Assembly: GCF_932294415.1 (NCBI RefSeq) | Contig: NC_065535.1 | Location: 7,181,501 to 7,245,500, forward strand | Direction of reading: 5' to 3' | Length of the DNA stretch: 64,000 nt | Source: Quercus robur | Taxonomy: Eukaryota > Streptophyta > Magnoliopsida > Fagales > Fagaceae | Shown here: positions 23,180-34,209 of the stretch, piece by piece | Layout of the letters: each line of letters opens with the position of its first letter | Numbering within the stretch: position 1 is the stretch's first letter | Notes under the pieces: generated by a model | Told to the model about the DNA's origin: nothing | The model's database searches: none | What the model saw: the letters and a program-made list of their open reading frames with translations, nothing else | Translations under genes and position numbers: made by a program

Positions 23180-23325
23180 ATTTATTTATATATTTTTTAG
23201 AGAGTTTCAATTTATAGCATCCACCATTGATCAGACCAAGACACCAATCAGTTTTTGGTGTAGGCGGGGATTGAACCTCATATCTCTTATTCAATTATCA
23301 GAGATTTTATCAGTTGAGTTAACTA
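23148..23325 (-). mobile_element. tRNA-derived SINE on the minus strand
   Basis: Read on the minus strand it has a box-A-like TAGTTAACTCAACTG near 23310-23325 and box B GGTTCAATCCC (23267-23277), then TTGGTGTCTTGGTCTGAT and TTGAAACTCTCT, a 3' body common to angiosperm SINEs. The tail is AT-rich and grades into a (GA)n microsatellite. GAAATCTCT flanks both sides (23139-23147 and 23326-23334). The paralogous sequence near 3780 lacks it. Confidence 0.82.
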
Positions 23326-23642
23326 GAAATCTCTATATACATCAATTAGCTCATTAATGTGTATTATTTAAACAAAACATATGGTCATGAGACCACAAGT
23401 AGCATATGTTAATATGTGGATGGTATTATCAATTGGCACATAGTGGGTTGGAAGAATTTTCTTCCGAAACGGTTTAGAGATAAACTTTTTTTTATTTTTT
23501 GTTTTATATATTTATTTGTGTACAATTAATTAGTATTAGTGACGAACTTATGTGAAAGTGATATTATTTTATAACAATTTGTCACATGTAACATGCAGGC
23601 ATAGTCGATTTTGTGCTTTTTTTTTTCCTTTTTTTTTGTTTT

Positions 23643-23710
<68 letters not shown>

Positions 23711-24267
23711 CTAGTATTATGTTTCTAAGGGGTGAGACAATGCGGCGTGCATATGGGCATGCCCAAATAACCTTCTTTGGGCATGTTGGCATGTCCATGG
23801 ATGTAGGTTGCCAAGGCCTTGACAACCCAGTATGGGCACGCCTACAAGCACGTTGGCATGCCTAAATAACCTCATTTGGGCATGCTAGCATGCCCATGGC
23901 AGCCCTGCGTGCACGCAGCCAAAGACATGGCATGCTTGCGTGCACTTAACCTAAGTCATGACAACCCAACGTGAACACACATACATGCCATGACCTTGGC
24001 TACAGGCCTAAATCAAAGAATTATATGTAAACTTAAATAAAATAGTTAGTAGAGAGTTATTTCAAGTAACATGACAATATATGCACATGGTGTGAATGCC
24101 AGTTAAAAAAAAATGTAATAAAATATTATAATATAGTTTAAAATAAGTATTAATTTAATTATAATGAGTTATACAATGAGATTACGTTGTACAATTTATA
24201 AGATTTATATTGAGCTACATAGTTCAAGCATGAAACTTATGATTGCTCTTATTACTAAAACCAAAAA
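23326..24267. other. Intergenic DNA with poly(T) and a GCATGC-rich patch
   Basis: 23611-23706 is almost pure T with GTTTTG interruptions. 23745-23990 is unusually rich in GCATGC, GGGCATG and GTGCACG words: CATGCCCAAATAACC...GGGCATG occurs at 23758-23787 and again, slightly changed, at 23850-23885. No gene seen; the patch may be part of an old transposon. Confidence 0.5.
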
Positions 24268-24635
24268 GGGCTAAATGACATATTTTGTATATATTCTTTA
24301 TACCATATTTTTATTTGATCTCCAACCTTTTACTTATGTCAATTTAGTTCATAACATTTCAGTGTCATGTCAATTTAATTATTGTCATTATTTCTTGGAC
24401 AAAAATTGTTGACGTGGCAAACATCCAAAATAAAAAATTAGTTTATTGCCACATTAATGGAACTAATTTTTTATTTTGGTCATTTACCATGTCAAAAATT
24501 TCCATCTAAGATATAACAGCATGAATTAAATTGAAGCAACACTGAAAGATTATGGACCAAATTGACATAGTTGAAAGATTAGAGACCAAATTGAAATATG
24601 ATGTAAATGATAGGGACCAAATACGTAGTTTACTC
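24268..24635. mobile_element. Foldback MITE, about 370 bp
   Basis: The two halves are inverted copies: GGGCTAAATGACATATTT on the left and (inverted) GAGTAAACTACGTATTTGGT on the right. The pairing continues inward through GATCTCCAACCTTTTACTTA / GGTCTCTAATCTTTCAACTA and AAAAAATTAGTTTATTGCCA / AAAAATTAGTTCCATTAATG. The arms exceed 150 bp. The GGTCCCT and ACATATTTGGTC style ends are common to plant Mutator-like foldback elements. Confidence 0.72.
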
Positions 24636-24791
24636 AACAAAAAATTATGGTTATTGTTAAATTGATATAAAAAAAAAAAAGGATTATATATGATTTTGGA
24701 TGCTAAAGTTTAGTTCATTACTGAATTTCAGTCCATAAACTTAATATTAGGACCTAAAAATGATTTTAGTCAAATTGTTGTTGGAGTGGAC

Positions 24792-24801
24792 TTATATATA
24801 A
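24792..24801 (+). promoter_or_regulatory. TATA box of the P450 pseudogene
   Basis: TTATATATAA at the same distance from the ATG as in the intact gene. Promoter-proximal sequence is about 95% identical by eye, so the duplicate kept its promoter. Confidence 0.5.
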
Positions 24802-24855
24802 CTTGACTGGGTATTCATATCCATGCATATTGCATGTCTATCTTCCTGTTGAACC

Positions 24856-26795
24856 ATGGATGCATATCTACAATTCACTGTTGTTGCTGTGTTTGTTTCT
24901 TTAGTCTCTCTATACATTGCTTGGAAAGGCAAAGAACTACAGCAACAGCAAAGAGGCTCCTGAACCAGCTGGTGCATGGCCTATAATTGGCCACCTTCAC
25001 CTTCTTCTTGGTGCTGATCAGCTTCTCTACCGAACACTAGGAGCAATGGCTGATAAATATGGCTCAGCATTCAATATCCGCTTAGGCAGTCACCGAGCTT
25101 TTGTTGTGAGTAGCTGGGAAGTAGCAAAGGATTGCTTCACCATCAATGACAAGGCACTAGCTTCACGTCCAGCAACAGTAGCTACAAAACTCATGGGGTA
25201 CAATTATGCAGTGTATGGTTTTTCACCCTACAACTCCTTCTGGCGTGAGATGCGAAAGATTTCAACGCTTGAACTTCTCTCAAATCATCGGCTAGAGATG
25301 CTCAAGCATGTTAGGTTCTCTGAAATTGAGATGGGGATAAAGGAGCTATACAGTTTATGGGTCCAAAATAGCTCTTCTCCTTTGCTTGTTGACATTAAAC
25401 ACTGGTCAGAAGAGTTGACACTCAATGTGGCGGTCAGAATGGTTGCGGGAAAATGTTATACTGGTTCCTCAGCTGCTTTTGACAGTGGCGAGGCAAGGAG
25501 GTGTCAAAATACAATCAATTAGTTCTTTCATCTGATGGGCATATTTGTGATTTCGGATGCACTTCCATTTCTAGGTTGGTTGGATTTGCGGGGGCATGAA
25601 AAGGCAATGAAGAAGAATACTAAGGAGATGGATTCTATATTGGGAGGTTGGCTGGAGGAGCATCGTCAAAGGAGAGTTTCTGGTGGGGTTAAGGCCAACG
25701 GTGAGCAAGATTTCATTGATGTCATGTTGTCACTTCAGGAAGAAGGTCAACTCGCAACTTTTCAATATGATGCAGACACTAGCATCAAGTTGACTTGCCT
25801 GGTATATATGTTGGTTGTTTTGGTTGAATATTAATAGCTTATTTTTTACATTAATTATTATCTAACGTGTGATTTCACTACTTCAACTAACCATATGATT
25901 CATATGAATTTGTAATACGACTGTGGGAGTTGGCTACCCACAGAGTTTCTAGGCTGAACCTTAATTTTGAGCCATTTGAAGACAACATAGAGCCCAAATA
26001 TTAGGCATATTCTTGGATGGCCATGCCTTCAAATTAATCCTACTTGCCTCAAAATTTGACTATTTTCAAGGGTTTTTTTTGAGTAAATAGTAATACTTAT
26101 TAAAATTCACACGAAAATAGTAATAATAATGTTTTAAACTGGGTTTATAATACATTATATAACCAGAGTACAACTACAAAATGGCCTAACCTTTGTAGTT
26201 GTAGATTGGGGTTATAAATAGCGGATATTAGACATATACAACCAATGTGGGATAAACATCCCTAATTTTTTTTGAGTAAACAGTAATACTTATTAGAACA
26301 CACACGAAAATAGTAATAATAGTGTTTTAAACCGGGTTTATAATACATTACATAACCAGAGTACAACTACAAAAGGGCCTAACCTTTGTAGTTGTAGATT
26401 GAGGTTATAAACAACGGATATTAGACATACACAACTAATGTGGGATAAACATTCGTAATTATTTTTTGAGTAAACAATAATACTTATTACAACACACACG
26501 AAAATAGTAATAATAGTGTTTTAAACCGGATTTATAATACAGAAGTCATATATGACCATGTTAATATAATCTATTATAATTAGTGCATAATAAAATTGAC
26601 ACCACCAATGTAAAAGTGATATTATTCTAATCCTGAATTATCACACCTTAATAAGTTGTAAAAAAAAAAAAAAAGTTTCATAGTTAGCATTAATTTCTAT
26701 GAGAAATATTAATTGAAACTTATTCCTCTTTAAACGAATTAAATAGATCTTTAAGTTCATAAAAATTTAATGCAGGCACTTATCCTTGGTGGTAG
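24856..26795 (+). pseudogene. CYP82-like P450, duplicated and truncated copy
   Basis: A close paralogue of the gene at 5431. Exon 1 is 24856-25801 and the first 20 nt of exon 2 are 26776-26795. Breaks: a 2-bp deletion near 24905-24915 shifts the frame so that the ATG frame ends at 24961; a CAG codon has become TAG at 25520-25522; and exon 2 stops after ALILGG, where a CACTA-ended sequence begins. The I-helix Asp-Thr-Thr, ExxR, PERF and the haem-binding Cys are therefore absent from this locus. The intron is longer than in the intact gene because of about 470 bp of tandem repeats. Two open stretches (24917-25522 and 25535-25834) are remains of exon 1, not genes. Confidence 0.93.
26074..26545 (+). 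repeat. Tandem repeat in the pseudogene intron, 2.4 units of 193-194 bp
   Basis: The unit starts TTTTTTTGAGTAAAYARTAATAC at 26074, 26267 and 26461 and carries CCTAACCTTTGTAGTTGTAG and ACCAATGTGGGATAAACAT-like words. The third unit stops after GGATTTATAATAC. The intact gene's intron (6379-6638) lacks the array. Confidence 0.88.
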
Positions 26796-27410
26796 CACTA
26801 CAAAAAAAAGGTTCTGTAGCCACGTTTTTAAAACGTGGCTATAGGATGATTTGGCCTATAGTCACGATTTTTTTGGGCCGCGTTTTCAAATGTGGGCTAA
26901 ACCCCGTGACTACAAGCCTAAGGGGTCTATCGTCGCACTTTTACAAACACGGCCTAAGACCAGGACCTATGGCCATGTTTAAAATGTGGCCTAAGGTGAA
27001 ATCTATAGCCGCGTTTAAAACATGGCTATAGGATCGAACCAATGGCCGCGTTTAAAACGTGGCTATAGGGTCGGACCAATGGCCACATTTTAAATGCGGC
27101 TATAGTTCTGGCCTATAGCTGCGTTGAAAACGCGGCTAAAACGTGTCTTCGAAACTGTCAACAAGAGTCCTATAGGCCATATATATAGCCGTGTTTTAAA
27201 CGTGGCTATAGGACCCTTGTTGACAGTTTCCAAGACACGTTTTAGCCGCGTTTAAAACGTGACTATAGACCACAACTATATCCACGTTTTTTAAATGTGG
27301 CTATATCGGTCACCTATAGGTGCGTTTAAAACGCGGCTACAACCCCTTGAATATTTTTTGAATGTCTATAGCCACGTTCTAAAAATGCGGCTATAGTTTT
27401 TTTTTTTTTT
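26796..27410. mobile_element. CACTA-ended, palindrome-rich element interrupting P450 exon 2
   Basis: It begins CACTACAAAAAAAAGG directly after GGTGGTAG of exon 2. About 600 bp follow made of more than ten variants of the palindrome ATAGCCGCGTTTAAAACGCGGCTAT. This matches the terminal CACTA plus subterminal-repeat layout of CACTA transposons, here of a different family from 11327-19853. The opposite end (...TTGTAGTG) was not found before the next element, so the right limit is open; the palindrome zone ends near 27410. Confidence 0.72.
27128..27253. repeat. Long inverted repeat, 48-bp arms
   Basis: Arm 27128-27175 (AAACGCGGCTAAAACGTGTC...) is the inverse of 27206-27253 (...GACACGTTTTAGCCGCGTTT) with about two mismatches. 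The 30-bp spacer contains one more GCC...GGC palindrome. Confidence 0.88.
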
Positions 27411-27536
27411 TCCTTTCTAGGCCAGATGGCGAATGCATTTACAAACGCTACTATAAGTTTTACAAATGATGCTATAAGTTTTACAAACACTACTATAAAA
27501 AACCTATCATAATAAGTTTTCCAGCTTGTTAGTTCC

Positions 27537-27588
27537 TTTGAAATTCTGGCTTGTTGCATGCAACAAAATAACAAGCCGGAATTTCAAA
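27537..27588. repeat. Hairpin with 19-bp stem
   Basis: The left stem TTTGAAATTCTGGCTTGTT pairs with AACAAGCCGGAATTTCAAA with a single T:G-type mismatch. The loop GCATGCAACAAAAT contains a GCATGC palindrome. Confidence 0.85.
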
Positions 27589-28525
27589 GTAATATCAAGC
27601 TGGAATTTTCTCAAACCTGTCACAATTTCAATCAATCTTTAAGGAATACGGGAAAATGATCAATCTTTATGGAATATGCAGTTCAATATAGCAACAAAAT
27701 GGAGGAAAGTTTAGGGTCCATTTGACACAAAAAAGATGCAGCAAGCATCACACATGATTATGGTTATACCTCAACTGCAAACATTATGCACATGACTATC
27801 TCTAACTTCCTATGGCTATCCCGGATGCTTCTAGGGCTGCCTTCCCATCTCCAAGCTCTTGTCTACAAGTGGGGCATCAGTTTGCAGGTAGAACACAGTT
27901 TATGTCCATAATGCCACTGCAAAAATATAAAGGTAGCAGTCAGCTATTTCGAACCAAGCAGAGAACTAAGAAGAACATAAGTTACTTCATATAAAGAAAA
28001 CCTTAACTTTTCCAAAATTGAATGCTACGATTAGAATATACAGCAGCTAGAGACGCTCTTAAAAACAAGATTAGTGAAGTTAGACAAACTCATCAAAGGT
28101 AATACAAACTCAAAAGCAATGCAAATTCCATAGAATACCCAATTCATGTTTCTTTCTAAACAACTAAGCATACTCATCTTTTCCTTTTTAATAATTCTAA
28201 CCAACTAGGAAGAGTCTATAACTTCACTTAGAAGAGTCTATAACTCATCAAAAGCAATACAATTACAGCATTAATGGAGGTAGTGTATCATTCGTTCTTA
28301 GTTTGTTTTAGATTGTCAACAAGTTTGGCAGAGAAAGTTTGAACCACAGCTAGTGATAGTAAAGTTTGCCAAAGAAATTTGGCTTTAAACACGTGACTAA
28401 AGCTAGTCAGATCTTGTAGGCTTCCTTCAAAACCCATGTTTTGTGGGGAATCTGGGTAACTAATTTAGTTTTCCCAACTATCTAGTTAGTAGGCCATTAT
28501 TTGAAACTTATTAATTTTCTAACAT

Positions 28526-28770
28526 CTCGAGCCTCAGAGGCTCGATTTTTGGCTTATAAACTGAGCCTCTGAGGCTCGGTTTTCATGCTCTTAGGCTATC
28601 TGGCGTGGCTCATTGTACACGTGGAAATCGAGTCTTACAGACTCGATTTTTATAAACGACTCTCAGATGCTCGATATCTGTGCTACAAGATTCCACGTAG
28701 ATGCCACATCGAAATCGAGTTTTAGGGACTCTGTTTGCTAAAAGTGAAACTGAGTCTCAGAAACTCGATT
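28526..28770. repeat. Array of CGAGcctcagaggCTCG-type palindromes
   Basis: Six degenerate copies: CTCGAGCCTCAGAGGCTCGA (28526), GAGCCTCTGAGGCTCGG (28563), CGAGTCTTACAGACTCGA (near 28648), GACTCTCAGATGCTCG (near 28670), CGAGTTTTAGGGACTC (near 28716) and GAGTCTCAGAAACTCGA (near 28752). CCACGTGG/CCACGTAG words lie between them. Confidence 0.75.
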
Positions 28771-29665
28771 TTCAAATTGTGGTGAACAAGTACTCCACGT
28801 GGCAATCATGTCTCGGTCCCTATATCAGATCTAATTTTTTGTCTGGGTCTCATACGTATTGAGCAGGGGAACCAACACTGATAGTTTTCTACTCTTTCAC
28901 TCCTCCTCTCACTCATACAACAATCTCAGCACATTTGCACATCCAAAATGTTAGGTAAGGGTCTATTGATTGTTTAGTGTATATAGTGTTAGTGGATTTT
29001 GCAAGTGTTAGTGTATAAAGTGTTAAGATATATTTGTGTATCATGACTTTTGTTGTTTGGTTTTGATATTTCTCTTTAGTTTTTGTTTTGTGCCCTTTCT
29101 CTATGTCTCTAGTAGTTAAAATCACAGTTAATCCCAGTTGTGCCAATTTTCTAGCCCAATCCATAATCTAAGCTTTTAGGTTTTCGTTCCACTAAAGGAA
29201 GACTATAAAAGAAAATATAAAAGACGTGATTAATGACTTTTTGAAAGTACTGCCTTTGCATCTATGGTTTGATTGTACCATGCTCTCTTAAAGCACCATC
29301 CAAAAATCAAGATTGAAGGAACTGGAGATTCAATGAGCTTGAAGTTGCTACAACTAGAATTCTCAAATCCCTAGAACCAAATCTTTGAGTCGATACTTGG
29401 CGACATGAGCGGGATGTTCAGGCACAACAATCACATATAGAAGAAGTCCATGATAGTCCATAAATTCAGAGTTACATTGGGTTACGACAATAAATTCAAC
29501 AAGTGGTAACAATATTAAAATAGGGTTATTTTATATTGCAAACTTCCATTCTACGTGCATAGTGATTTGTTTTGCCTATGAGGTTGATGGTTAAATCTTC
29601 ATTTTTTTCTTTGGCATACTTTTTCTATTGATTTTTTCTATGTTACCATATTAAGTTTCTCATTT

Positions 29666-30522
29666 TGATAGTTTTTAGACCCCTTAACAACACAATTGGA
29701 TTAACCTAGGTAATTAGCCAAGTTGTTACTTAGTCCAATTTAACAAATCTAGGTTATCACAATCACAACAATCATATCATACATAGCAGCGGAAAGATAA
29801 ATAACATAAAGATATGATCACCCAGGAAACCAAACCGGTAAAAACTTGGGGAGGATTTAACCTAGCTATTCTCAAGATAAACCTGAATCTACTATCTTGA
29901 AAGAATCGAAATTCATACAATAAGACTTACAAGCCCCCATGCTCGACTTCTTATTGCTACCCACCAGTAGAACTTACTGACACGACCACATGTAAGCTCC
30001 GAATCCACGGACTCCTTCTTTTTTGGATTCACCACCAGATACAAGCACACCTGCTTGTGTTTCTTTAAGCTTCAATGGCAGCACCTAAATTGATCATCAA
30101 GGTGTAGATAATATCTCCTCCTTGAAAACCCTAAATTTGTGTAAAGGAAAGCTCATCTAGATCTCACAAGAGATTTACACAAACAGCAATATGAGCAACA
30201 CTAAAACGTGGCTAGGGTTTGCCTTTTATACTTAGGACAAATTAGAAAACCCTAAAAGTTTTAAACACACTAGGGCTGAGTTGGAATTCTGTAAAAAAAA
30301 CGCATTCTGCCCGACATTCAATCGATCGAGCCTAAGCTTTGATCGATTGAGCTAGGCCGAAATGCACAGTAACTTCTGCATCAGCTTGATTCCAACTTTA
30401 CATAAAAGATACAACTTTGAGCAAGTCTAAACACTAGTAAACATATTGTTTCGATCATGGTTTGCCAACAATACACATTAGAGTTCTAAATACATAAAAA
30501 CCTAAGTCTTTAGAACCTAACA
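29666..30522 (-). repeat. 3' LTR (857 bp) of the minus-strand Copia element
   Basis: Pairs with 36135-37049. It lacks two of the three 29-bp repeats present in the other LTR. It contains the palindromic words CGATCGAGCC and GATCGATTGAGC at 30318-30357, and TATAAAAGG (minus strand) near 30225-30235. Confidence 0.92.
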
Positions 30523-31054
30523 AACTCCCCATTTGGCAATTCGTGACAAAACACAACTAGAAGTTCAAAGTTTACAAAGAAAAGCCCTTTATAAAACAAA
30601 TGCTCATAAAACAAACTCAATCCTAACTACTATCCATCAGTTGCAAATGTAGACAGCAGCTCAATTGAATCAACCTGTATATTTCCTGAAACACTAAACA
30701 AAATGCATAACCGCATGTGTGGAAAATACAAGTAAACAAATTAAATTCTTGATTTCAAACAACACACAATAAAGACATATATCAATGAATAACTCATAAA
30801 TATAAATCAATAAGCAATCGAAAACAAGAAACATATAAAGCAATAAAAGTAACTCCCCCTAACATGAATATCCCAACAAAAATATGGCAAGAGCTAAAAA
30901 GATAAAATACAATGTGAAGCACCTAGATACAATCTAAACTCCACAAGCTCCAACCACAAAAATACTCTCCCCCTGAAAACAAAACTATACAAGAACTCAA
31001 ATATGTACTCCCCCTTTTTGTGACGGAATGCCAAAGGGCAATCAAAATCCATCA
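30523..31054 (-). other. Polypurine tracts and 3' non-coding region
   Basis: Read on the minus strand, the 3' LTR is preceded by GCCAAATGGGGAGTT. Further G5-A-G tracts of the form AGGGGGAG occur at about 30852, 30968 and 31008. Multiple polypurine tracts upstream of the 3' LTR are a known mark of Sireviruses. Confidence 0.7.
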
Positions 31055-32107
31055 TCAAAAGGGAGGTTGCGGTGAAGATCGTCTAAACTGTGCCAACTCT
31101 GCGCGCAAAGCATGGATCTCATCGAGCACATCCACCAAAATCTGTCTATGAGCCACCTGAACAGTCAAGACATGATCCAACGTACGTCGAATGCCCGAAT
31201 CATCAGAAGTAGTCGGTGGAGGAACATCAGCATCAGCAGCACCACTACCAGATGCCTCAACAGCATCAGCACCTGTAGACGAGGGAGGAGGGGGAACAGC
31301 ACCAGATGACATACCTTTAGGACGCGAAGGATCAACTCTCAAGTGAGCAGCCCTCTGCCTAAGAAAGGTGGCATCTATGAGAGCAACAACATGAACAGGC
31401 TCACCAGAAGGGAAACCATCTAGACCAAGAAATAACAAAATCCTATGAATGAAAATAAGATGGATAAGTGCATGCCCTATGGCAGAACTCCTATGAACCT
31501 CGTTCAAAGAATGAAGGAACAGATGAGGGAAATTGATAGATGCACCAGAAACAAAAGCATACAAAAACACACATCGCTCTAGAGGGATGGTGTGGAGATG
31601 AGAGATAGGCCATAAAGAATGACACGCTATCCTAAAAGGCAGTCTCGGTAAGCTCAGCAGATGTGATCTGAGGATCAGAACCCCACTGGATAGAAGACTT
31701 AGTGATGTATGACATGACAACATCTAAGGGTGGAGACTCATCATAGGGATAGTCAGGCTCCCGAACAACCAGAACCCCAAGAGCTTCAGCCACTACTCGA
31801 GGAGTAATGGTGAACTCAACACCTCGTATCCAACTCCTAATAAGAGTGTTGGAATCATAGACGTGGCAGGAGAGATTCGAGAAGAACTCTCTAATTAGGG
31901 CGGTCGAGGGTGGATGATCTATCTCTAAGAGGGACAACCAACCTCTAGACTCAAAGTTAGCCCTAATGGCCGGCTCAATCTCATCTAAAATCACAGAACG
32001 ATCAGCCCAAAGGCCTCTCTGCTTTTGTCATTCCTAAACACCTCACTCCTAGAGGGAGACTCAAAGGAAGTGGAGGGGGTCCTATGGGCTCTAGTTTTCT
32101 TAGGCAT
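31055..32107 (-). pseudogene. ORF3: putative plant transposon protein (PF20167-like), frameshifted
   Basis: Starts at the ATG at 32107 (MPKKTRAHRTPS, basic, Ser/Pro-rich). Frame changes near 32010 and near 31650 divide it into three open pieces. The middle piece (ending at 31632) carries LIREFFSNLSCHVYDSNTL and RGVEFTITPRVVAEALGV. The last carries ERCVFLYAFVSGASINFP and GHALIHLIFIHRILLFLGL, then a Pro/Ala/Ser linker and a heptad-rich tail (HRQILVDVLDEIHALRAELA) likely to form a coiled coil. The layout parallels ORF3 at 56238 although the sequences have diverged. It sits where Sireviruses carry their extra (env-like) ORF, yet no signal peptide or obvious transmembrane segment is seen. Function unknown. 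Confidence 0.7.
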
Positions 32108-32123
32108 AGTGCTAGGATAAGGA

Positions 32124-32716
32124 CTAAGACACAAAGCAAAAAAAAAAAAAAACAAAAAAACCAAGGGCAGATTGCAAGTTAGCACAAAAAAAATATAGAA
32201 GAAAAAATCTATATGATGCATGAACAAATTAAATGTAGTGATGCATGACCTAATGCAGTGCAATTAAGTTCAAATTAAGTTCAAGTTCACAAATTTGGCT
32301 TGAGCATAGAGTTTTTAACAAAAAAACCCAAAATTTTGAAAAAACCACTTGATCAATTTGTAAGAAATTGACGAATTGATCATCATACAAGAAAGATTTC
32401 AGAAAATAATGACCAATTACATCAATTCAACAAACCAATTTCATCAATTGAACCAACTTGAACAAAAACCCCAATTCGGATTCAAAACAAGCCCTAGAAA
32501 TTTTGATTTTTCATAAAACCCCAAATTATTCAAATTAACCAACATAGATCATGAATATATCATTGTAGCAGCAAAACCCATTGATCAAATTCATAAAACA
32601 AGGCTTGATTAATCAAAAATCCCAAATAGTGCATAGTTCAAAAATTACCAAAAAACCATGAGATTAATGCATGAAAATGTGAAAATAATGCAAAAGGAAG
32701 GGTAAAATAGACATAC
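32124..32716 (-). other. Likely 5'-UTR intron of ORF3
   Basis: On the minus strand the donor is AAGCCG|GTATGT at 32716. The acceptor is a strong pyrimidine tract ending GTGTCTTAG at 32124, 17 nt before the ORF3 ATG. Upstream of the donor is a leader rich in C and T. The nested elements downstream have the same arrangement. Splicing is inferred, not shown. Confidence 0.5.
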
Positions 32717-32867
32717 CGGCTTAGGGAGAGAGAATCCTTGCAAGAAATTTGGAGGAAAACGACAAAAATATCTCAGTGGAGCCTTGCCTAGTCGGAGAGA
32801 GAGAAAAAAAGTTTTGAAAAAGTGTTTTGAACAAGTCAAATATGAATTTTTTAAAACCGGATTCACG

Positions 32868-33060
32868 AGTTTTGATTGATCGAAAAACAGTTTCGATTGA
32901 TCGAAACAGACAGAGGCTTGTTAAAAAATTTTAAAACGATTTCAAAACAGTTTTGATCGATCGAAAAACAGTTTCGATCAATCGAAACAGACAGAGGCTT
33001 CGTTAGATAATTTAAAAGAATTTCAATTGATCGAAAAATAGATTGGATCAATCAAAACTA
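32868..33060 (-). repeat. Palindrome repeats upstream of ORF3
   Basis: Three roughly 70-bp units contain pairs of TTTTGATYGATCGAAAA and TTTCGATCGATCGAAA-like palindromes followed by CAGACAGAGGCTT. The cores TCGATCGA and CGATTGATCG recur in the element's own LTRs. Confidence 0.85.
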
Positions 33061-34209
33061 GCAGAGGCTCACTAAATTTGAGGAAAAAACACAGTTTTTG
33101 AAAAAAAAATTAGGAACAACTCAAAGCATTGAAATTGAGGAACAGAATGCATGAGTATGTAATGATATGATTTTCAAAAACAAGAATTGAAGCCCAAATT
33201 TACCAAATTTAAAATTTCTTACATTCTCCATAAATTTTCAAGTATCAAATCAATTTTGCACAAAATTCAAAGTATTTGCAAACTTGTTGGTCAGACCAAA
33301 AATACACACAATAATATGTACAATGTTTAGCAAAGAGTAACTTGTGTAGTGTGTGCAACTAGCAAAAGCTTGAGATATATGTGAGGTGATATGTAAATAG
33401 AAATCAATCACAAAGTCTACAAAATTCATCACATAGAATTTAAAAGAGACTATCACCTAAAGAGTTACATCATATAACTCTCACATCTCCTAGATCATAA
33501 GCTTGCAATCATGTAAGTTTCTTGAATTTTGCCTCATAATATACATACCAATTTTAATTTATTTAGAAACTTATTAAAAAGCTAGGATAATGTATACACC
33601 AATTTTAATTATGTGATTTGGCATCAAGCCTAATAGTACACACCAATTTTAAGTATTAAACAATTAAACCGAGGCTACACCTTATTTTCTTTTTGTGCAT
33701 GTGCTATACTTTCTCGAGCACAAAATCTTACAATATGCACTAAGGTGTTCATGATTGGCTAGTGAACAGTGGTGAGATGGTTATTTATGCCTTTTTCTAA
33801 AAGTTCAAGTCCGACAGTCAAAAAACATGTGACTTTAAGATCAAGACAAAGTGATCAAAACCATAAACATCTTTCCCACACAACATGCACTACAAAGCTT
33901 CAACTAGTAATGTGCAATAAGTAAGCTCATCAAGGCTAAACAAGGTACATAAGACATGTTATGTGAAAATAAATTGACCAACCTTGTTCTCAAAAACCAA
34001 GAAACTAGTGCAAAACACAATTTGCTTCCTTTTTCTTCCCTTTTTCCTTTATTTTATTTTATTATTATTAAAAAAACACCTAGAATGAAATGCATGAATG
34101 TTATGCAATGCAAATCCTAGAAAAAAAAAACACAGAACCAAAGAACAATGGTCACAAAGGATAGAGCAATGAAGTATAAGGACCATGTCAGAAAGACTCA
34201 ATTAGTTCG

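Larger units (their letters stand above)
27411..29665. other. Non-coding DNA, probably transposon interior
   Basis: No gene seen. A perfect or near-perfect hairpin (TTTGAAATTCTGGCTTGTT at 27537-27555 against 27570-27588) and a zone of GAGCCTCAGAGGCTC palindromes (28526-28770) suggest more mobile-element sequence. 28800-29660 is AT-rich and featureless. The rest of P450 exon 2 was not found here. Confidence 0.5.

Noticed and set aside
24917..25834. Two open frames of 201 and 99 codons as separate genes
   Set aside because: Both are parts of the broken P450 exon 1; the first begins at a non-ATG codon after a 2-bp frameshift.
33886..33896. GCACTACAAAGC as a possible CACTA terminus
   Set aside because: It is inside the minus-strand LTR element, has no subterminal repeats and no partner end.
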